The notes beneath the pieces are model-generated. The model was not told the origin of the DNA. It saw only the letters and a list, made by a program, of their open reading frames with translations, and searched no databases. This document shows positions 10,728 through 20,932 of a DNA stretch of 64,000 bases, piece by piece (within the stretch, counting starts at the first letter, position 1; the number at the start of each line of letters is the position of its first letter). A program made the position numbers and the translations under genes. The DNA is from an uncultured Pelagibacteraceae bacterium (lineage in GTDB: Bacteria; Pseudomonadota; Alphaproteobacteria; Pelagibacterales; Pelagibacteraceae), in NCBI GenBank assembly GCA_902550805.1, contig CACDAL010000006.1, positions 1-64,000 on the forward strand, written 5' to 3'.

Positions 10728-11156
10728 ATGAAACTAATTTTGATTTTTTTACTTTCCTTTGGATGTATCTTTTCAGCATTTTCTAAAGAAAATAATTTTT
10801 TTGATGAAGCAAAAAAATTGTATGAAGAAGAAAAATTTGAAGAGTCGAAATTTTTATTTCAGAGAAATATTGTATACAATCCTAAAGACGCAAAATCTTA
10901 TCTTTATTTGGCAAAAATTTATAAAAAAGAGGAAGATAATTCTGAAGAAGAAAAAAATATCAATACAACATTGTTATTAGAACCTAGAAATGAAGAGGCC
11001 ATGTATTTATTGATAGAAATTGAGATTGAGAGATCAAATTTTTCAAAAGCAGAAGAGTTAAAAAACGATTTTAAATCAATATGCTCCACGTTGTGTGAAA
11101 ACATAACATCTATAGATAGTCGACTTAAAGAATTTGAAAAAAAAGATGCATCTTGA
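10728..11156 (+). CDS. secreted TPR-containing protein
   Basis: 142 aa with a signal peptide ([18 protein letters not shown]). Two to three helical repeats follow that look like TPRs: [40 protein letters not shown] and the next [17 protein letters not shown] unit. It is a likely periplasmic protein-protein interaction module. A cysteine occurs in the signal region, but the context is a poor lipobox. Its last 11 bp overlap the guaA start if guaA begins at its ATG. Role unknown. Confidence 0.65.
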   Translation: MKLILIFLLSFGCIFSAFSKENNFFDEAKKLYEEEKFEESKFLFQRNIVYNPKDAKSYLYLAKIYKKEEDNSEEEKNINTTLLLEPRNEEAMYLLIEIEIERSNFSKAEELKNDFKSICSTLCENITSIDSRLKEFEKKDAS

Positions 11157-12708
11157 AGATAGACTTAACAAGATCTTAATAATTGATTTTGGTTCACAAT
11201 TCACACAACTTATTGCAAGAAAAATAAGAGAACTTGGAGTTTACTGTGAAATTATTAGCCATAACAAAATATCAAAAAAAAAATATTTAGATGACGATAT
11301 AAAAGGATTAATATTGTCTGGAGGGCCACTTAATGTTTATCAAAATAAAAAAGTAAAATTTAACAAAAAAATATTAAACCAAAACATTCCCATTCTTGGC
11401 ATTTGTTTTGGACATCAAATTATTTCTAAAGTAATGGGTGGTAAAGTAAAACAATCTAAATCTAGAGAATTTGGATTAGCAAAGGTAAAACAAGTTAAAA
11501 ACAGTATTTTAACAAAAAATTTTTTTACAAAAGGTGAAAGCAATGTATGGATGAGCCATGCAGACGAAGTAACAAAGCTTCCAAAAAACTTTGATGTTAT
11601 AGCCAAAAGTTCTAATTCAAAATTGTGCGTAGTTGAAAATACAAAAAAAAATTTATATGGAATTCAATTTCACCCTGAAGTAACTCATACAAATAAAGGA
11701 AAAATAATTCTAAAAAATTTTGTATTTGATATATGTAAATTAAGAAAAAATTGGTCAGCAAAGGATCAAAAAGCAAAACTTATCAAAGAAGTTAGAAAAA
11801 AAGTTGGAAATTCAAAAGTAATTTGCGCCTTATCGGGAGGAGTAGATAGTAGCGTTGTTGCAAAATTATTATCAAAAGCAATTGGAAAAAAATTGATATG
11901 TATTTTTGTAAATACTGGTTTGCTTAGAAAAAATGAAGAAAAACAGGTTGTAAATACTTTTAAAAATAAATTTAAAATTAACTTAATTTATGTAAATGCT
12001 GAAAAAGATTTTTTGTCTAAATTAAAAAATATATCTGACCCTGAAAAAAAAAGAAAAATCATAGGAAATTTATTTATTAAAATTTTTGAAAAATACGCAA
12101 AAAAAATTAAAAATGTTAAATTTCTTGCCCAAGGAACGCTTTATCCAGATCTTATTGAAAGTAAGTCAGTTACAGGAAGCCAAACTTCAAAAATTAAATC
12201 TCACCATAATGTTGGAGGTTTGCCAAAAAAAATGAATTTAAATTTGGTTGAACCGTTAAAATATTTATTTAAAGATGAGGTAAGAAAACTTGGATTAGAA
12301 TTAAATCTGAATAAAGAGATTATTTCTAGGCATCCTTTTCCTGGCCCTGGATTGGCAATACGAATGCCAGGATTAATAACAAAAGAAAAAATTAATATTT
12401 TGAAAGAAGCTGATTATTATTTTATTAAAGCATTAAAGGACAACAAATTGTATCATAAAATCTGGCAAGCATATGCTGCTTTGCTTCCCGTTAAAACGGT
12501 TGGTGTTATGGGAGATAATCGCACATATGAATATTTATGTTTATTAAGAGCAATTACGTCAGAAGACGGCATGACAGCAGATTTTTTTGAATTCAAAAAA
12601 ACCTTTATGCAATCAATATCTAACCAAATAGTCAATAATATAAGAGGAATTAATAGAGTTGTTTATGATGTTACCTCTAAACCACCAAGCACTATTGAAT
12701 TAGAATAA
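11146..12708 (+). CDS. guaA: GMP synthase (glutamine-hydrolysing)
   Basis: 520 aa from the ATG giving [18 protein letters not shown]; the ORF-track start is an upstream TTG, which I consider less likely. The class I amidotransferase domain has the nucleophile in GICFGHQ (C87) and the QFHPEV His/Glu pair. The ATP-pyrophosphatase domain has the PPi loop SGGVDSS. The C-terminal dimerisation domain ends with PPSTIELE. It converts XMP to GMP with glutamine and ATP. Confidence 0.97.
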   Translation: MHLEDRLNKILIIDFGSQFTQLIARKIRELGVYCEIISHNKISKKKYLDDDIKGLILSGGPLNVYQNKKVKFNKKILNQNIPILGICFGHQIISKVMGGKVKQSKSREFGLAKVKQVKNSILTKNFFTKGESNVWMSHADEVTKLPKNFDVIAKSSNSKLCVVENTKKNLYGIQFHPEVTHTNKGKIILKNFVFDICKLRKNWSAKDQKAKLIKEVRKKVGNSKVICALSGGVDSSVVAKLLSKAIGKKLICIFVNTGLLRKNEEKQVVNTFKNKFKINLIYVNAEKDFLSKLKNISDPEKKRKIIGNLFIKIFEKYAKKIKNVKFLAQGTLYPDLIESKSVTGSQTSKIKSHHNVGGLPKKMNLNLVEPLKYLFKDEVRKLGLELNLNKEIISRHPFPGPGLAIRMPGLITKEKINILKEADYYFIKALKDNKLYHKIWQAYAALLPVKTVGVMGDNRTYEYLCLLRAITSEDGMTADFFEFKKTFMQSISNQIVNNIRGINRVVYDVTSKPPSTIELE

Positions 12709-12734
12709 TAACTAATTATAAAATAAGTTAAATT

Positions 12735-13154
12735 ATGAAATATTTACACACAATGATTAGGATCACCAATGTTGAAGAATCATTAAGATTCTTTTGCGAA
12801 GGGTTGGGACTTAAAGAAACAAGAAGAATGGAAAATGAAAAAGGAAGATACACTTTAATCTTTCTTGCTGCACCGAATGATGAAAAAGCAGAAATAGAAT
12901 TAACTTATAATTGGGATGGAGACAATTTAGGAGAAGGTTCAAGAAATTTTGGTCATTTAGCTTATAGAGTAGAAAATATTTATGAGACATGTCAAAGATT
13001 AAAAGATATGGGCTATACGATTAATAGACCTCCAAGAGATGGCCATATGGCTTTTGTTAGATCTCCAGATAAAATCTCAGTTGAAATTCTTCAAGAAGGA
13101 AACTTGGAACCCAAAGAACCATGGGCTTCCATGGAAAATACAGGATCTTGGTAA
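12735..13154 (+). CDS. gloA: lactoylglutathione lyase (glyoxalase I)
   Basis: 139 aa, a two-module vicinal-oxygen-chelate protein. The four expected metal ligands are visible: H5 (MKYLHTMIR), E55 (AEIELTYN), H74 (FGHLAYRV) and E117 (ISVEIL). It isomerises the methylglyoxal-glutathione hemithioacetal to S-lactoylglutathione. It sits between guaA and panB on the same strand. Confidence 0.93.
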   Translation: MKYLHTMIRITNVEESLRFFCEGLGLKETRRMENEKGRYTLIFLAAPNDEKAEIELTYNWDGDNLGEGSRNFGHLAYRVENIYETCQRLKDMGYTINRPPRDGHMAFVRSPDKISVEILQEGNLEPKEPWASMENTGSW

Positions 13155-13164
13155 ACTTTAATTA

Positions 13165-13941
13165 ATGTTTGCAAAAATAAATTCTTTTAAGTCAAAAAAG
13201 AATAAATCTAAAATAGTTTGTCTTACAGCATATTCAAAAAATATTGCACAAATAATTGATAAACATACTGATTTAATTTTAATAGGAGATTCTCTTGGGT
13301 CAGTTTTATATAATTTTAAATCAACAAGAAGTGTAACTTTGGATATGATGATTGAACACTCAAAAAGTGTACGTAAAGGAATTTCAAATAGTTTAATGAT
13401 AGTTGATATGCCATTTAATACTTACAACAATCCAGCTCAAGCATTAAAAAATTGTAAAAAAGTTATGAGGATAACTAAATGCGACGGTGTTAAACTTGAA
13501 GGTGGATTAAAAATTATGAAAACAGTTAATCTTTTGGTTAAAAACAAAATTCCAGTAATGGGACATCTTGGAATTATGCCACAGCTTACAAAAGGAAAAT
13601 TTAAATCTAAAGGAAAGTCAGCAAAAGAAAAAAAAGAAATTATTAGAGATTCAAAACTTTTAGAAAATGCAGGGGCATTTTCCATTGTTCTAGAATGTGT
13701 CGAAAAAAATTTAGCTAAAGAAATTACCAATTTAATAAGCATTCCTACAATTGGAATTGGATCATCTAATAATTGTGATGGTCAGGTATTGGTTACAGAT
13801 GATATTTTAGGATTAACAGAATCGAAAATAAAATTTGTAAAAAAATTTACTGATATAAAAAAGACAATATATTTTGCGGCAAAAAAATTTAAGAAAGAAG
13901 TGAAATCAAAAAAATATCCTACTAAAAAATATTCTTATTAA
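13165..13941 (+). CDS. panB: 3-methyl-2-oxobutanoate hydroxymethyltransferase
   Basis: 258 aa TIM-barrel enzyme of pantothenate synthesis. It has LIGDSLG (metal-binding Asp), SLMIVDMPF, CDGVKLEGG, IPVMGHLGIMPQ and ECVEKNLAKEIT, the catalytic-Glu region. It transfers a C1 unit from methylene-tetrahydrofolate to 2-oxoisovalerate. No panC, panD or panE lies nearby, so a complete vitamin B5 pathway cannot be assumed. The lysine-rich C-terminus overlaps the end of terC by 4 bp on the opposite strand. Confidence 0.93.
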   Translation: MFAKINSFKSKKNKSKIVCLTAYSKNIAQIIDKHTDLILIGDSLGSVLYNFKSTRSVTLDMMIEHSKSVRKGISNSLMIVDMPFNTYNNPAQALKNCKKVMRITKCDGVKLEGGLKIMKTVNLLVKNKIPVMGHLGIMPQLTKGKFKSKGKSAKEKKEIIRDSKLLENAGAFSIVLECVEKNLAKEITNLISIPTIGIGSSNNCDGQVLVTDDILGLTESKIKFVKKFTDIKKTIYFAAKKFKKEVKSKKYPTKKYSY

Positions 13942-14549
13942 AAATATTTAATATATTTTTCGTTGATATTAAGAATTTCTAAATCCACTAATCCGCCAAT
14001 AATTAATTGAATAGCGACAATTAAAATAAACGCTAAACCCACATAAGCAATCCAAAGATGTTTTTGTATGTAATTTGCTAAATATGTTGCCAAAGCTCCT
14101 GTTAAAACAACAGACAAAACAAGACCAAAAATCATAAAACCAAAGTAATCTTTAGCTGCGCCAACCACACCAATAACATTATCAAAACTAATAGTTATAT
14201 CTGCGAACAGAACTTTATAAATACTTTTTATGTATGAAGGTTCCATTGATTTTTTCTTTGGAGATTTAATTTTTTTAATCTCAAATAAGTCTTTTCTTAA
14301 ATCATTTACTATCCAAACTAATAGAAGACCACCAAGAATCTTTATAAAATAAAATTTAAATAAATAAGTAGCAAATATTGCAAATATAATTTTAAATACT
14401 AAAGCTCCAGCGACTCCCCAATAAATTATTTGCTTTCTGTTTTTAGGTACAAAGTTTGCGGCAATTAAACCAATAATAATTGCATTATCTGCTGCAAGAA
14501 TTATATCAATAAAAATAATCTGAAGTAAAATTATAGACTGTTCTAACAA
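13938..14549 (-). CDS. TerC-family integral membrane protein
   Basis: 203 aa with about six to seven hydrophobic segments. The paired acidic motifs DIILAADNAIII (N-terminal) and ADITISFDNVIGV (C-terminal half) are the hallmark of TerC/YjbE proteins, which have been linked to metal ion (Mn, Te) handling. The start is TTG (TTGTTAGAACAG); there is no ATG before the first motif. Substrate unknown. Convergent with panB. Confidence 0.85.
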   Translation of the reverse strand: MLEQSIILLQIIFIDIILAADNAIIIGLIAANFVPKNRKQIIYWGVAGALVFKIIFAIFATYLFKFYFIKILGGLLLVWIVNDLRKDLFEIKKIKSPKKKSMEPSYIKSIYKVLFADITISFDNVIGVVGAAKDYFGFMIFGLVLSVVLTGALATYLANYIQKHLWIAYVGLAFILIVAIQLIIGGLVDLEILNINEKYIKYF

Positions 14550-14620
14550 GGTGAATTTATAATATTAGAAAATTTATATTATTCAATAAAAAATAATTAA
14601 ATTATATTTTAAATAATAAA

Positions 14621-14652
14621 AAAAAGGCGATCGTATTAACGATCGCCTTTTT
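14621..14652 (-). terminator. perfect 13-bp hairpin terminator after livK-type gene
   Basis: AAAAAGGCGATCG, loop TATTAA, CGATCGCCTTTTT: a perfect 13-bp inverted repeat with A/T flanks on both sides, so it can work in both directions. It lies 16 bp past the stop of the leftward binding-protein gene. Confidence 0.92.
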
Positions 14653-14668
14653 AAATCTTATTTATTTA

Positions 14669-15925
14669 TTATTTCTGAGACCAAGTTGGCATAGGGTATT
14701 TTAATTTACAAGCTGCTAATTCAAATGGATATACTGTACAGTATTTACCATTTTGAACTTGCATTAAAATTCCTCTTGTTTTCTCGTTCTGTCCATCTGC
14801 GCCAAACTTTATTCCTCTGTAAGGAACAATTAATGAATCAGATGACATATCAAGATTAACTAATGCTTGTCTAATTTTTTCTGGATCTGTTGAACCAGCA
14901 TTATTAATTGCATTAGCTAAAGCCATAAAACCAGTAAATGCTCTTGCAGGAACATCTGACAAGTCTCTTCCACCAGAATGTGTTTTGAAAAGATCATTTA
15001 CAATACCAATCATTGGAATTGTAGTGGCCAAGTCAGTATTAAACGGTGATCTTGTTATTACACCTTCTGATTTACTACCCATTGTTGCTATAAACTTAGG
15101 ATCTGTATAACCTGCATTTTGTGCAACTAAAAGTTTTGGATTGTAATCAAGTTCTTTAGCAGTATTTAAGAATAAATATGCATCTGCAGTATAAGATGAA
15201 GGCAATAAAACATCAGGATTTTTTGCTTTTAATCTTTGTACTTCAGAACTTAGTGTAGTTGTTTTTGCTTTATAACTAATTTTTTCTACAACTTTGTATC
15301 CCTGGTCATTTGCCATTTTATTTTGCGTTCCACCACTATCAGATCCCCAAAGTGTATCTTCGTGAATAATTCCAACAGTTTTAAGTTTATTGTTATTTTT
15401 TTTGTTAAAATCATTCATGAATTCAAACATTAATTGAGTAAATTCACCATCATGTGGAGTTACTCTAAAGAAATATTTAAATCCTCTAGTTGTTAATTTA
15501 GGCGATGTTGACTCACCATTTACCCAAGGTATTCCCGCTCTTTCAGTAACTTGACTAGCTGCTCCTGTAACTGAAGAGTAATAAGCACCAAACATTGCAT
15601 TAACTTTATCTGAGTTTAACATTTTTTCTGTTTCTCCAACTCCAACATCTGGTTTTCCACCGTGGTCACCAACAACAATTGATATTTTTCCGCCACCAAG
15701 ACCTTTAAGCCCAGCATCTTTTGCTAAAGGCATGCCAGCTATGTTGTGACTATTATTTATAATATCCAAAGCAGTTTTTACCGCTGCAACCGCATCCTTA
15801 CCAACTTGAGCAACTGGACCAGTTAAAGGATATAGCACTCCTATTTTGACATCTTCTGCAGCACTAATTGCTGGTGCAGAAACTAATGACATAAAAGTGA
15901 ATACTGTAAGTATTAATTTTCTCAT
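14669..15925 (-). CDS. livK: branched-chain amino acid-type ABC transporter, substrate-binding protein
   Basis: 418 aa with a signal peptide (LILTVFTFMSLVSAPAISA) and a Peripla_BP_6-type fold: VKIGVLYPLTGPVAQVGKDAV, VGVGETEKMLNSDKVNAMFGAYYSSVTGAA, HEDTLWGSDSG. It belongs to the Liv/amide/urea group of periplasmic receptors; the ligand cannot be read from sequence. An AGAGGG Shine-Dalgarno precedes the ATG. It is divergent from livHMGF, so receptor and permease operon share a 107-bp control region. The receptor has its own strong terminator. Neighbouring 5-oxoproline genes hint at a glutamate/oxoproline-type ligand (inference). Confidence 0.9.
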   Translation of the reverse strand: MRKLILTVFTFMSLVSAPAISAAEDVKIGVLYPLTGPVAQVGKDAVAAVKTALDIINNSHNIAGMPLAKDAGLKGLGGGKISIVVGDHGGKPDVGVGETEKMLNSDKVNAMFGAYYSSVTGAASQVTERAGIPWVNGESTSPKLTTRGFKYFFRVTPHDGEFTQLMFEFMNDFNKKNNNKLKTVGIIHEDTLWGSDSGGTQNKMANDQGYKVVEKISYKAKTTTLSSEVQRLKAKNPDVLLPSSYTADAYLFLNTAKELDYNPKLLVAQNAGYTDPKFIATMGSKSEGVITRSPFNTDLATTIPMIGIVNDLFKTHSGGRDLSDVPARAFTGFMALANAINNAGSTDPEKIRQALVNLDMSSDSLIVPYRGIKFGADGQNEKTRGILMQVQNGKYCTVYPFELAACKLKYPMPTWSQK

Positions 15926-16032
15926 TTATTTTCCCTCTTATTTGTTTATTTAAAATACAATCTAATACTATATGTGATATCAATTCAATGTTTTTATATT
16001 CAATGAATATTTATAAAATTTATATTTAATAG

Positions 16033-16899
16033 ATGACATCTGAAATTATTTTACAGGCAATAGTAACAGGATTAATGATGGGATTAATTTATGCATTAAT
16101 TGCAGCAGGTTTAAGTTTGATATTTGGATTAATGGATATTGTAAATTTTGCTCACGGAGAACATTTAATGCTGTCTATGTTTTCATCTTTCTGGCTGTGG
16201 TCATTGTTTGGAATAGATCCTATTTTTTCAATTCCAATTACTATTTTACTAATGGCTCTCTGTGGAATAGTTACACATTATTTTTTAATTAGATACATCT
16301 TAAAAGCTAAAATGTTAATTCAAATTTGTGCAACTTTTGGATTATCAATATTTATAAGATCAATAGCGCAGCTATTGTGGACTCCAGACTTTAGAAACGT
16401 CGACAAACCTCTTTTAGAAGGAAGATTAGAAGTCGCATCAGTTTTTATTGGACAACCACAATTAATCGCTAGCATTGTTTGCTTAGCTGCATTCATCGGG
16501 CTCTATTTGTTTGTTACTAGAACCGAAACAGGCTTAGCTCTTCAGGCTACAGCTCAAGATAGACATGCAGCAGAAATTTTAGGAATTCCTTCGAATAAAA
16601 TGTTTGCGATTGGTTGGGCAATTGGACTTGGCTGTGTAGGAGTAGCTGGAGGCATGATGTCAAATTACTTTTTTATATTCACAGATGTTGGAATTAATTT
16701 TGCTTTATTTGCTTTTGTTGCTGTGGCATTGGGTGGGTTTGGAAGCATTATCGGATGCCTGTATGCGGGAATAATAATTGGTTTAGTGGAATCATTAGGA
16801 GGCTTACTTATAGATCCATCATTTAAACTTTTATATGTTTTTGCAATTTATCTATTAGTTGTAATTTATAGACCACAAGGATTATTTGGAAGATATTGA
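16033..16899 (+). CDS. livH: branched-chain amino acid-type ABC transporter permease LivH
   Basis: 288 aa inner membrane permease starting GLMMGLIYALIAAGLSLIFGLMDIVNFAHGE, the LivH signature. It has about eight membrane segments and a conserved AVALGGFGSIIGCLYAGIIIG segment near the C-terminus. It forms the channel with LivM. First gene of the rightward livHMGF operon. Confidence 0.95.
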   Translation: MTSEIILQAIVTGLMMGLIYALIAAGLSLIFGLMDIVNFAHGEHLMLSMFSSFWLWSLFGIDPIFSIPITILLMALCGIVTHYFLIRYILKAKMLIQICATFGLSIFIRSIAQLLWTPDFRNVDKPLLEGRLEVASVFIGQPQLIASIVCLAAFIGLYLFVTRTETGLALQATAQDRHAAEILGIPSNKMFAIGWAIGLGCVGVAGGMMSNYFFIFTDVGINFALFAFVAVALGGFGSIIGCLYAGIIIGLVESLGGLLIDPSFKLLYVFAIYLLVVIYRPQGLFGRY

Positions 16900-16900
16900 T

Positions 16901-17911
16901 ATGAACAAATTAGATATTGCAAAATCAGAACCTCTTTGGAATACAAATAAAAACATAATATACATAATTAGTTTTGTACTAATGTTTTTGATAGCTTTAC
17001 CTCTTTTTGGTCTTAACTCTTTCTATCTTCATCTTTTTATTATGATTTTTATGCATGCTGTTATGGCTCAATCATGGAATGTAATTGCAGGATTTTCAGG
17101 ACAAATCAGCTTAGGTCATGGAGCATTTTTTGGAATCGGGGCTTATTCAAGCTCCTTCTTTTTTGTTCAATATGGAATTTCACCTTGGGTAAGTATTTTT
17201 ATTGGAATGTTTTTTTCTGCCATAGTTGCTGTTTTAATTGGTATTCCAATGCTTAGATTGAGTGGGCATTATTTTGCAATTGCGACATTATTAATAGGCA
17301 TTAGCTTTCAAGTAGTGTTTCAAAGATGGGAATTGGTAGGAGCGGCCTCAGGTCTTTGGGTTCCACTTACGCAAGGAGACTCATGGTCATCACTACAATT
17401 TCATAGCAGCAAAGCTCCATATTATTATATTTTTTTGTTTTTTCTTGTTATATCATTTTTTGCAGTTTGGTTATTAAATAGATCTAAAATAGGTTTTAGA
17501 TTGAGAGCTGTAAGAGATGATGCTCAAGCTGCATCAAGCTTGTCCATAAGTGTTTCAAACTATAAAATTATAGCCTTTGTAATTTCAGCAATGATAATGG
17601 CGCCAATGGGAAGTTTGTTTGGTCAATACATATTAATTATTGATCCAGATAGAATGTTTAATATTGAAATTTCAATTATTGTTTTATTGATAACTGTTTT
17701 AGGAGGTATAGGAAATATTTGGGGCCCCTTAATTGGTGCGGCAATTTTAATTCCAATTTCAGAATATTCTAGAATTTATCTTGGAGGAACGGGAGGAGCT
17801 GTAGATCTAATATTTTATGGATTAATATTAATGATAATTTGTATTTTTCGACCTGAAGGACTTATTTCATTTGTGCCAAAAGATATTTTAGAAAGAAAAA
17901 AACAAAGATGA
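16901..17911 (+). CDS. livM: branched-chain amino acid-type ABC transporter permease LivM
   Basis: 336 aa from the ATG 1 bp after the livH stop (the ORF-track start is an upstream TTG inside livH). It has the LivM landmarks AQSWNVIAGFSGQISLGHGAFFGIGAY, GHYFAIATLLIGI, RDDAQAASSLSI and VLGGIGNIWGPLIGA. It pairs with LivH in the inner membrane. The stop overlaps the livG start by 4 bp. Confidence 0.95.
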   Translation: MNKLDIAKSEPLWNTNKNIIYIISFVLMFLIALPLFGLNSFYLHLFIMIFMHAVMAQSWNVIAGFSGQISLGHGAFFGIGAYSSSFFFVQYGISPWVSIFIGMFFSAIVAVLIGIPMLRLSGHYFAIATLLIGISFQVVFQRWELVGAASGLWVPLTQGDSWSSLQFHSSKAPYYYIFLFFLVISFFAVWLLNRSKIGFRLRAVRDDAQAASSLSISVSNYKIIAFVISAMIMAPMGSLFGQYILIIDPDRMFNIEISIIVLLITVLGGIGNIWGPLIGAAILIPISEYSRIYLGGTGGAVDLIFYGLILMIICIFRPEGLISFVPKDILERKKQR

Positions 17912-18630
17912 AAATTTTAACTGTAGAAAACTTGAGCAGAGCATTTGGCGGCATAAAGGCAAATGAAGATATTTCTTTTGAAGTAGAGAAAGGAAAAGTG
18001 TTGGGAGTTATAGGTCCTAATGGAGCAGGAAAATCAACACTTTTTGATTTGATTACCGGTTATACGAAACCAGACAATGGAAAGATCTTATTTGAAAATA
18101 AGAACATATTTGGACTAAAACCAGACAAAATTAGCGGCTTGGGAGTAGGCAGAACTTTCCAAAAATTAAAACCTTTTGCAGATCAAACGCTATTAGAAAA
18201 TGTAATGATCGGTGCATTTGTAAAAGAAAATAATATTAAAAAAGCAAGAAACGATGCGCTCGAAATAATAGAATTTGTTGACTTAATAGAAAAACGTCAT
18301 CATTTCGCAAGAGAACTTTCTACAGGGCAAAGAAAAAGATTAGAAATGGCTAGAGCAATGGCAATAAAACCAAAATTATTATTAATGGACGAAGTAACAG
18401 GCGGAGTAGATCAAAAAACAATTCCTGGATTAGTAGAACTTATAAAAAAAATGAGAAATTTAGGAGTAACGATAATTACAATTGAACATAATATAAATAT
18501 TATAATGGAAATTTCCGATAGTATTTTAGCTTTAGATCAAGGTAAAAAAATTGCTTTTGGATCACCCAAAGAAATTCAAAATAACAAAAAAGTGATTGAT
18601 GCTTATTTAGGTACGGTTGATGATGCTTGA
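17908..18630 (+). CDS. livG: ABC transporter ATP-binding protein LivG
   Basis: 240 aa ABC ATPase with Walker A GPNGAGKST, signature LSTGQRKR (where LSGG is usual) and Walker B LLLMDEVTGG, followed by the H-loop TIEHNINIIM. A VGRTFQKLKPF stretch is typical of LivG. It overlaps livM (ATGA) and livF, so the four genes are tightly coupled. Confidence 0.95.
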   Translation: MKILTVENLSRAFGGIKANEDISFEVEKGKVLGVIGPNGAGKSTLFDLITGYTKPDNGKILFENKNIFGLKPDKISGLGVGRTFQKLKPFADQTLLENVMIGAFVKENNIKKARNDALEIIEFVDLIEKRHHFARELSTGQRKRLEMARAMAIKPKLLLMDEVTGGVDQKTIPGLVELIKKMRNLGVTIITIEHNINIIMEISDSILALDQGKKIAFGSPKEIQNNKKVIDAYLGTVDDA

Positions 18631-19327
18631 TATTAAAAATATAGATGTTTTATATGATGATTTTCAAGTTATTTGGGATGTATCATTAAATGTAAATAAT
18701 TCAGAAATGGTAGCACTTTTGGGACCAAATGGATCTGGAAAAAGTACAGTATTAAATACTGTAAGTAATTTAGTTGAACATAAAAAAGGGGAAATATTTT
18801 TTGATAAAGAGTTAATCTCCAATATTCCAACTTATCATAGAACGTCCATAGGTATTTCCCACGTTCTTGAAAGAAGAAGAGTTTTTCCTCACTTAACAGT
18901 TAAGCAAAATCTTTTATTAGGTGCGTGGCACCCAAAAGCCAAAGAGTCTTTGGATAAGTCTTTATCAAAAATTTATAAAATTTTTCCAAAACTTGAGAGT
19001 AGATCTTCCCAACTTGCTCACACTATGTCAGGAGGTGAGCAACAAATGCTAGCTATTGCAAGAGGTCTAATGGGTTTGCCAAAATTATTGATGGTTGACG
19101 AACCTTTTTTAGGATTATCTCCAATGGTAGTTAAAGATTTAATTAGTATTTTTAAAAGTATCGTAAGCGAAGGAATATCCATCCTTTTTGTTGAACAAAA
19201 TGTAAGGTTAGCTTTAAGTATGGCGGATCGTGGCTATGTTCTAGAAAGCGGAAGGTTAGTTGTTTCAGGAAGCTCCAAAGACTTAATTGATAGTGACAAA
19301 GTTAAAAAAGTTTTTTTAGGAAGTTAA
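18623..19327 (+). CDS. livF: ABC transporter ATP-binding protein LivF
   Basis: 234 aa from the second of two adjacent ATGs (MLDIKNIDVLYDDFQVIWDV). The ORF-track start is a TTG two codons earlier. Walker A is GPNGSGKST, the signature MSGGEQQML and Walker B LLMVDEPFLGL, followed by LFVEQNVRLALSMADRGYVLE, a LivF hallmark. It overlaps livG by 8 bp. The stop is separated from the convergent DUF1445 gene by only one base. Confidence 0.94.
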   Translation: MLDIKNIDVLYDDFQVIWDVSLNVNNSEMVALLGPNGSGKSTVLNTVSNLVEHKKGEIFFDKELISNIPTYHRTSIGISHVLERRRVFPHLTVKQNLLLGAWHPKAKESLDKSLSKIYKIFPKLESRSSQLAHTMSGGEQQMLAIARGLMGLPKLLMVDEPFLGLSPMVVKDLISIFKSIVSEGISILFVEQNVRLALSMADRGYVLESGRLVVSGSSKDLIDSDKVKKVFLGS

Positions 19328-19328
19328 A

Positions 19329-20114
19329 TTAAAAAGCTGCCAAATCATCATTTAATTTATCAGTAATAAGCATTTTGCCAGGACTATGAGTTATACAAAA
19401 ATCAGGTTTTGCTTTTTCTAAAATTGATTGAGGAGTAACTCCACAAGCCCAAAAAACAGGTATTTCATTATTTTTTAAAGGTCTAGGAGGATCTCCAAAC
19501 TCTGGTTTCATTATATCTTTAATACCAATTTCATCTGGATTTCCCAAATGTATGGGTGCACCATGAACCGCAGGAAATCTTGAGCTAATTTCAATAGATC
19601 TAATAGCATCTTTTGAAATTAAAGGTCTCATAGAAACGACCATTTTACCTGAAAATTGTCCAGCCGTTTCGCAATCGATCGATGTTTGATACATGGGTAC
19701 TATCGTATCATTTTGTATATGTTGCATTTCTATTCCAGCTTCTATTAAAGGTAATTCAAAAGACATCGAACAACCTAATACAAAAGTTACCAGATCATCA
19801 TTCCAATATTTTTTTATATCAAAAGGTTCATCAACTAATTCACCTTTTTTCCAAACTCTGTACTGCGGAACATCTGTTCTAATATCAATTTCACCTAAAT
19901 CCTTTAAAGTTGGGTCACCTTTATTTCCAAGACCTATTAATGGACAAGGTTTAGGATTTTTTTGACAAAATGACTCAAAATCCGAAGCATATTTACTTGG
20001 AAGTATACATAGATTTCCTTGAACATATTTGTATGCAGTACCTGCTGTTTGTTCTGTGTATTTATTTTCTCTTATTATTTTTCTTGCTTCAGTTGGATTT
20101 TGAACATCAAGCAT
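19329..20114 (-). CDS. DUF1445/YcsI-family protein, D-glutamate cyclase-like
   Basis: 261 aa. Conserved blocks [44 protein letters not shown] and [11 protein letters not shown] define the DUF1445 (YcsI) family, often labelled putative hydro-lyase. The related domain of vertebrate DGLUCY converts D-glutamate to 5-oxo-D-proline (established for DGLUCY). Here it lies 16 bp downstream of pxpA, the 5-oxoprolinase A subunit, on the same strand. That supports a role in 5-oxoproline or D-glutamate metabolism; the exact reaction is inference. Confidence 0.85.
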   Translation of the reverse strand: MLDVQNPTEARKIIRENKYTEQTAGTAYKYVQGNLCILPSKYASDFESFCQKNPKPCPLIGLGNKGDPTLKDLGEIDIRTDVPQYRVWKKGELVDEPFDIKKYWNDDLVTFVLGCSMSFELPLIEAGIEMQHIQNDTIVPMYQTSIDCETAGQFSGKMVVSMRPLISKDAIRSIEISSRFPAVHGAPIHLGNPDEIGIKDIMKPEFGDPPRPLKNNEIPVFWACGVTPQSILEKAKPDFCITHSPGKMLITDKLNDDLAAF

Positions 20115-20130
20115 AACTATTTTTCATTAT

Positions 20131-20904
20131 CTAAATAAATTTTTTCATTTTATTTAATGGTTTTAAATATAAACCATTATCTAACAAATTATCTCTTATA
20201 GATTTTGCTGTAGCCAGTGAACTTTCGTTATCTCCATGTATGCAGATAGAGTCAATTTCACAAGGTATTTTTTTTCCGCTAAAGCAATTAAGTGCTTGGT
20301 TTTTTACCATGCTTAAAACGTGTTTTTTTGCTTCATCTGGGTCTGTAATCAAGGCATTTTGTTTTTTTCTAGAAACAAGATTACCATCATCTTCGTAATT
20401 TCGATCTGCAAATATTTCACATGCTATTTTCATATTTAATTTTTTTGCAGCTTCTTCCATCTTAGATCCTGTTGGAACTAAATAAATAAGGTCTTTGCTT
20501 ATTTCGTTTATGGATTTTGCAATCGTTGTTGCTAATTCAATATCTTCACAAGCCATGTTGTTTAATGCTCCATGAGGTTTGATGTGAGTAACATTTTCTC
20601 CATATTTAGATGCTATCTCTTGTAAAATTGCATATTGATCGATTATTAGTTTTCTAACTTCTGAAGATGATAAATTCATTCTTTTTCTTCCAAAATTTTC
20701 TGGATCATTAAAAGAAGGATGAGCGCCAATGCTAACTCCATTTTTTTTAGATATTTCAACCACTTGATTCATCGACTCATCATCGCCAGCGTGGTAGCCA
20801 CACGCTACATTTGCTGAATTTACTATATTAAGCAAATCAGGATCATACTTATTTGAATGGTGCTTTGATTTCTCACCTAAATCACAATTGATATTAATTT
20901 CCAT
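20131..20904 (-). CDS. pxpA: 5-oxoprolinase subunit A (LamB/YcsF family)
   Basis: 257 aa from the ATG giving MEININCDLGE. The ORF-track protein has 55 extra residues that overlap the divergent pxpB and are not family-like. Motifs INCDLGE, NVACGYHAGDD, GAHPSFND and HIKPHGALNN are the conserved metal/substrate residues of the PF03746 fold. With PxpB and PxpC it hydrolyses 5-oxoproline to glutamate using ATP. Unusually it is divergent from pxpBC, sharing a 28-bp gap, rather than in one operon with them. Confidence 0.93.
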   Translation of the reverse strand: MEININCDLGEKSKHHSNKYDPDLLNIVNSANVACGYHAGDDESMNQVVEISKKNGVSIGAHPSFNDPENFGRKRMNLSSSEVRKLIIDQYAILQEIASKYGENVTHIKPHGALNNMACEDIELATTIAKSINEISKDLIYLVPTGSKMEEAAKKLNMKIACEIFADRNYEDDGNLVSRKKQNALITDPDEAKKHVLSMVKNQALNCFSGKKIPCEIDSICIHGDNESSLATAKSIRDNLLDNGLYLKPLNKMKKFI

Positions 20905-20932
20905 AGTTTTATTACTTGAAGTATAACATGGC

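Noticed and set aside
15926-16032. riboswitch or structured leader between livK and livH
   Set aside because: The 107-bp spacer is AT-rich with no aptamer-like core or stable stem that I can see.
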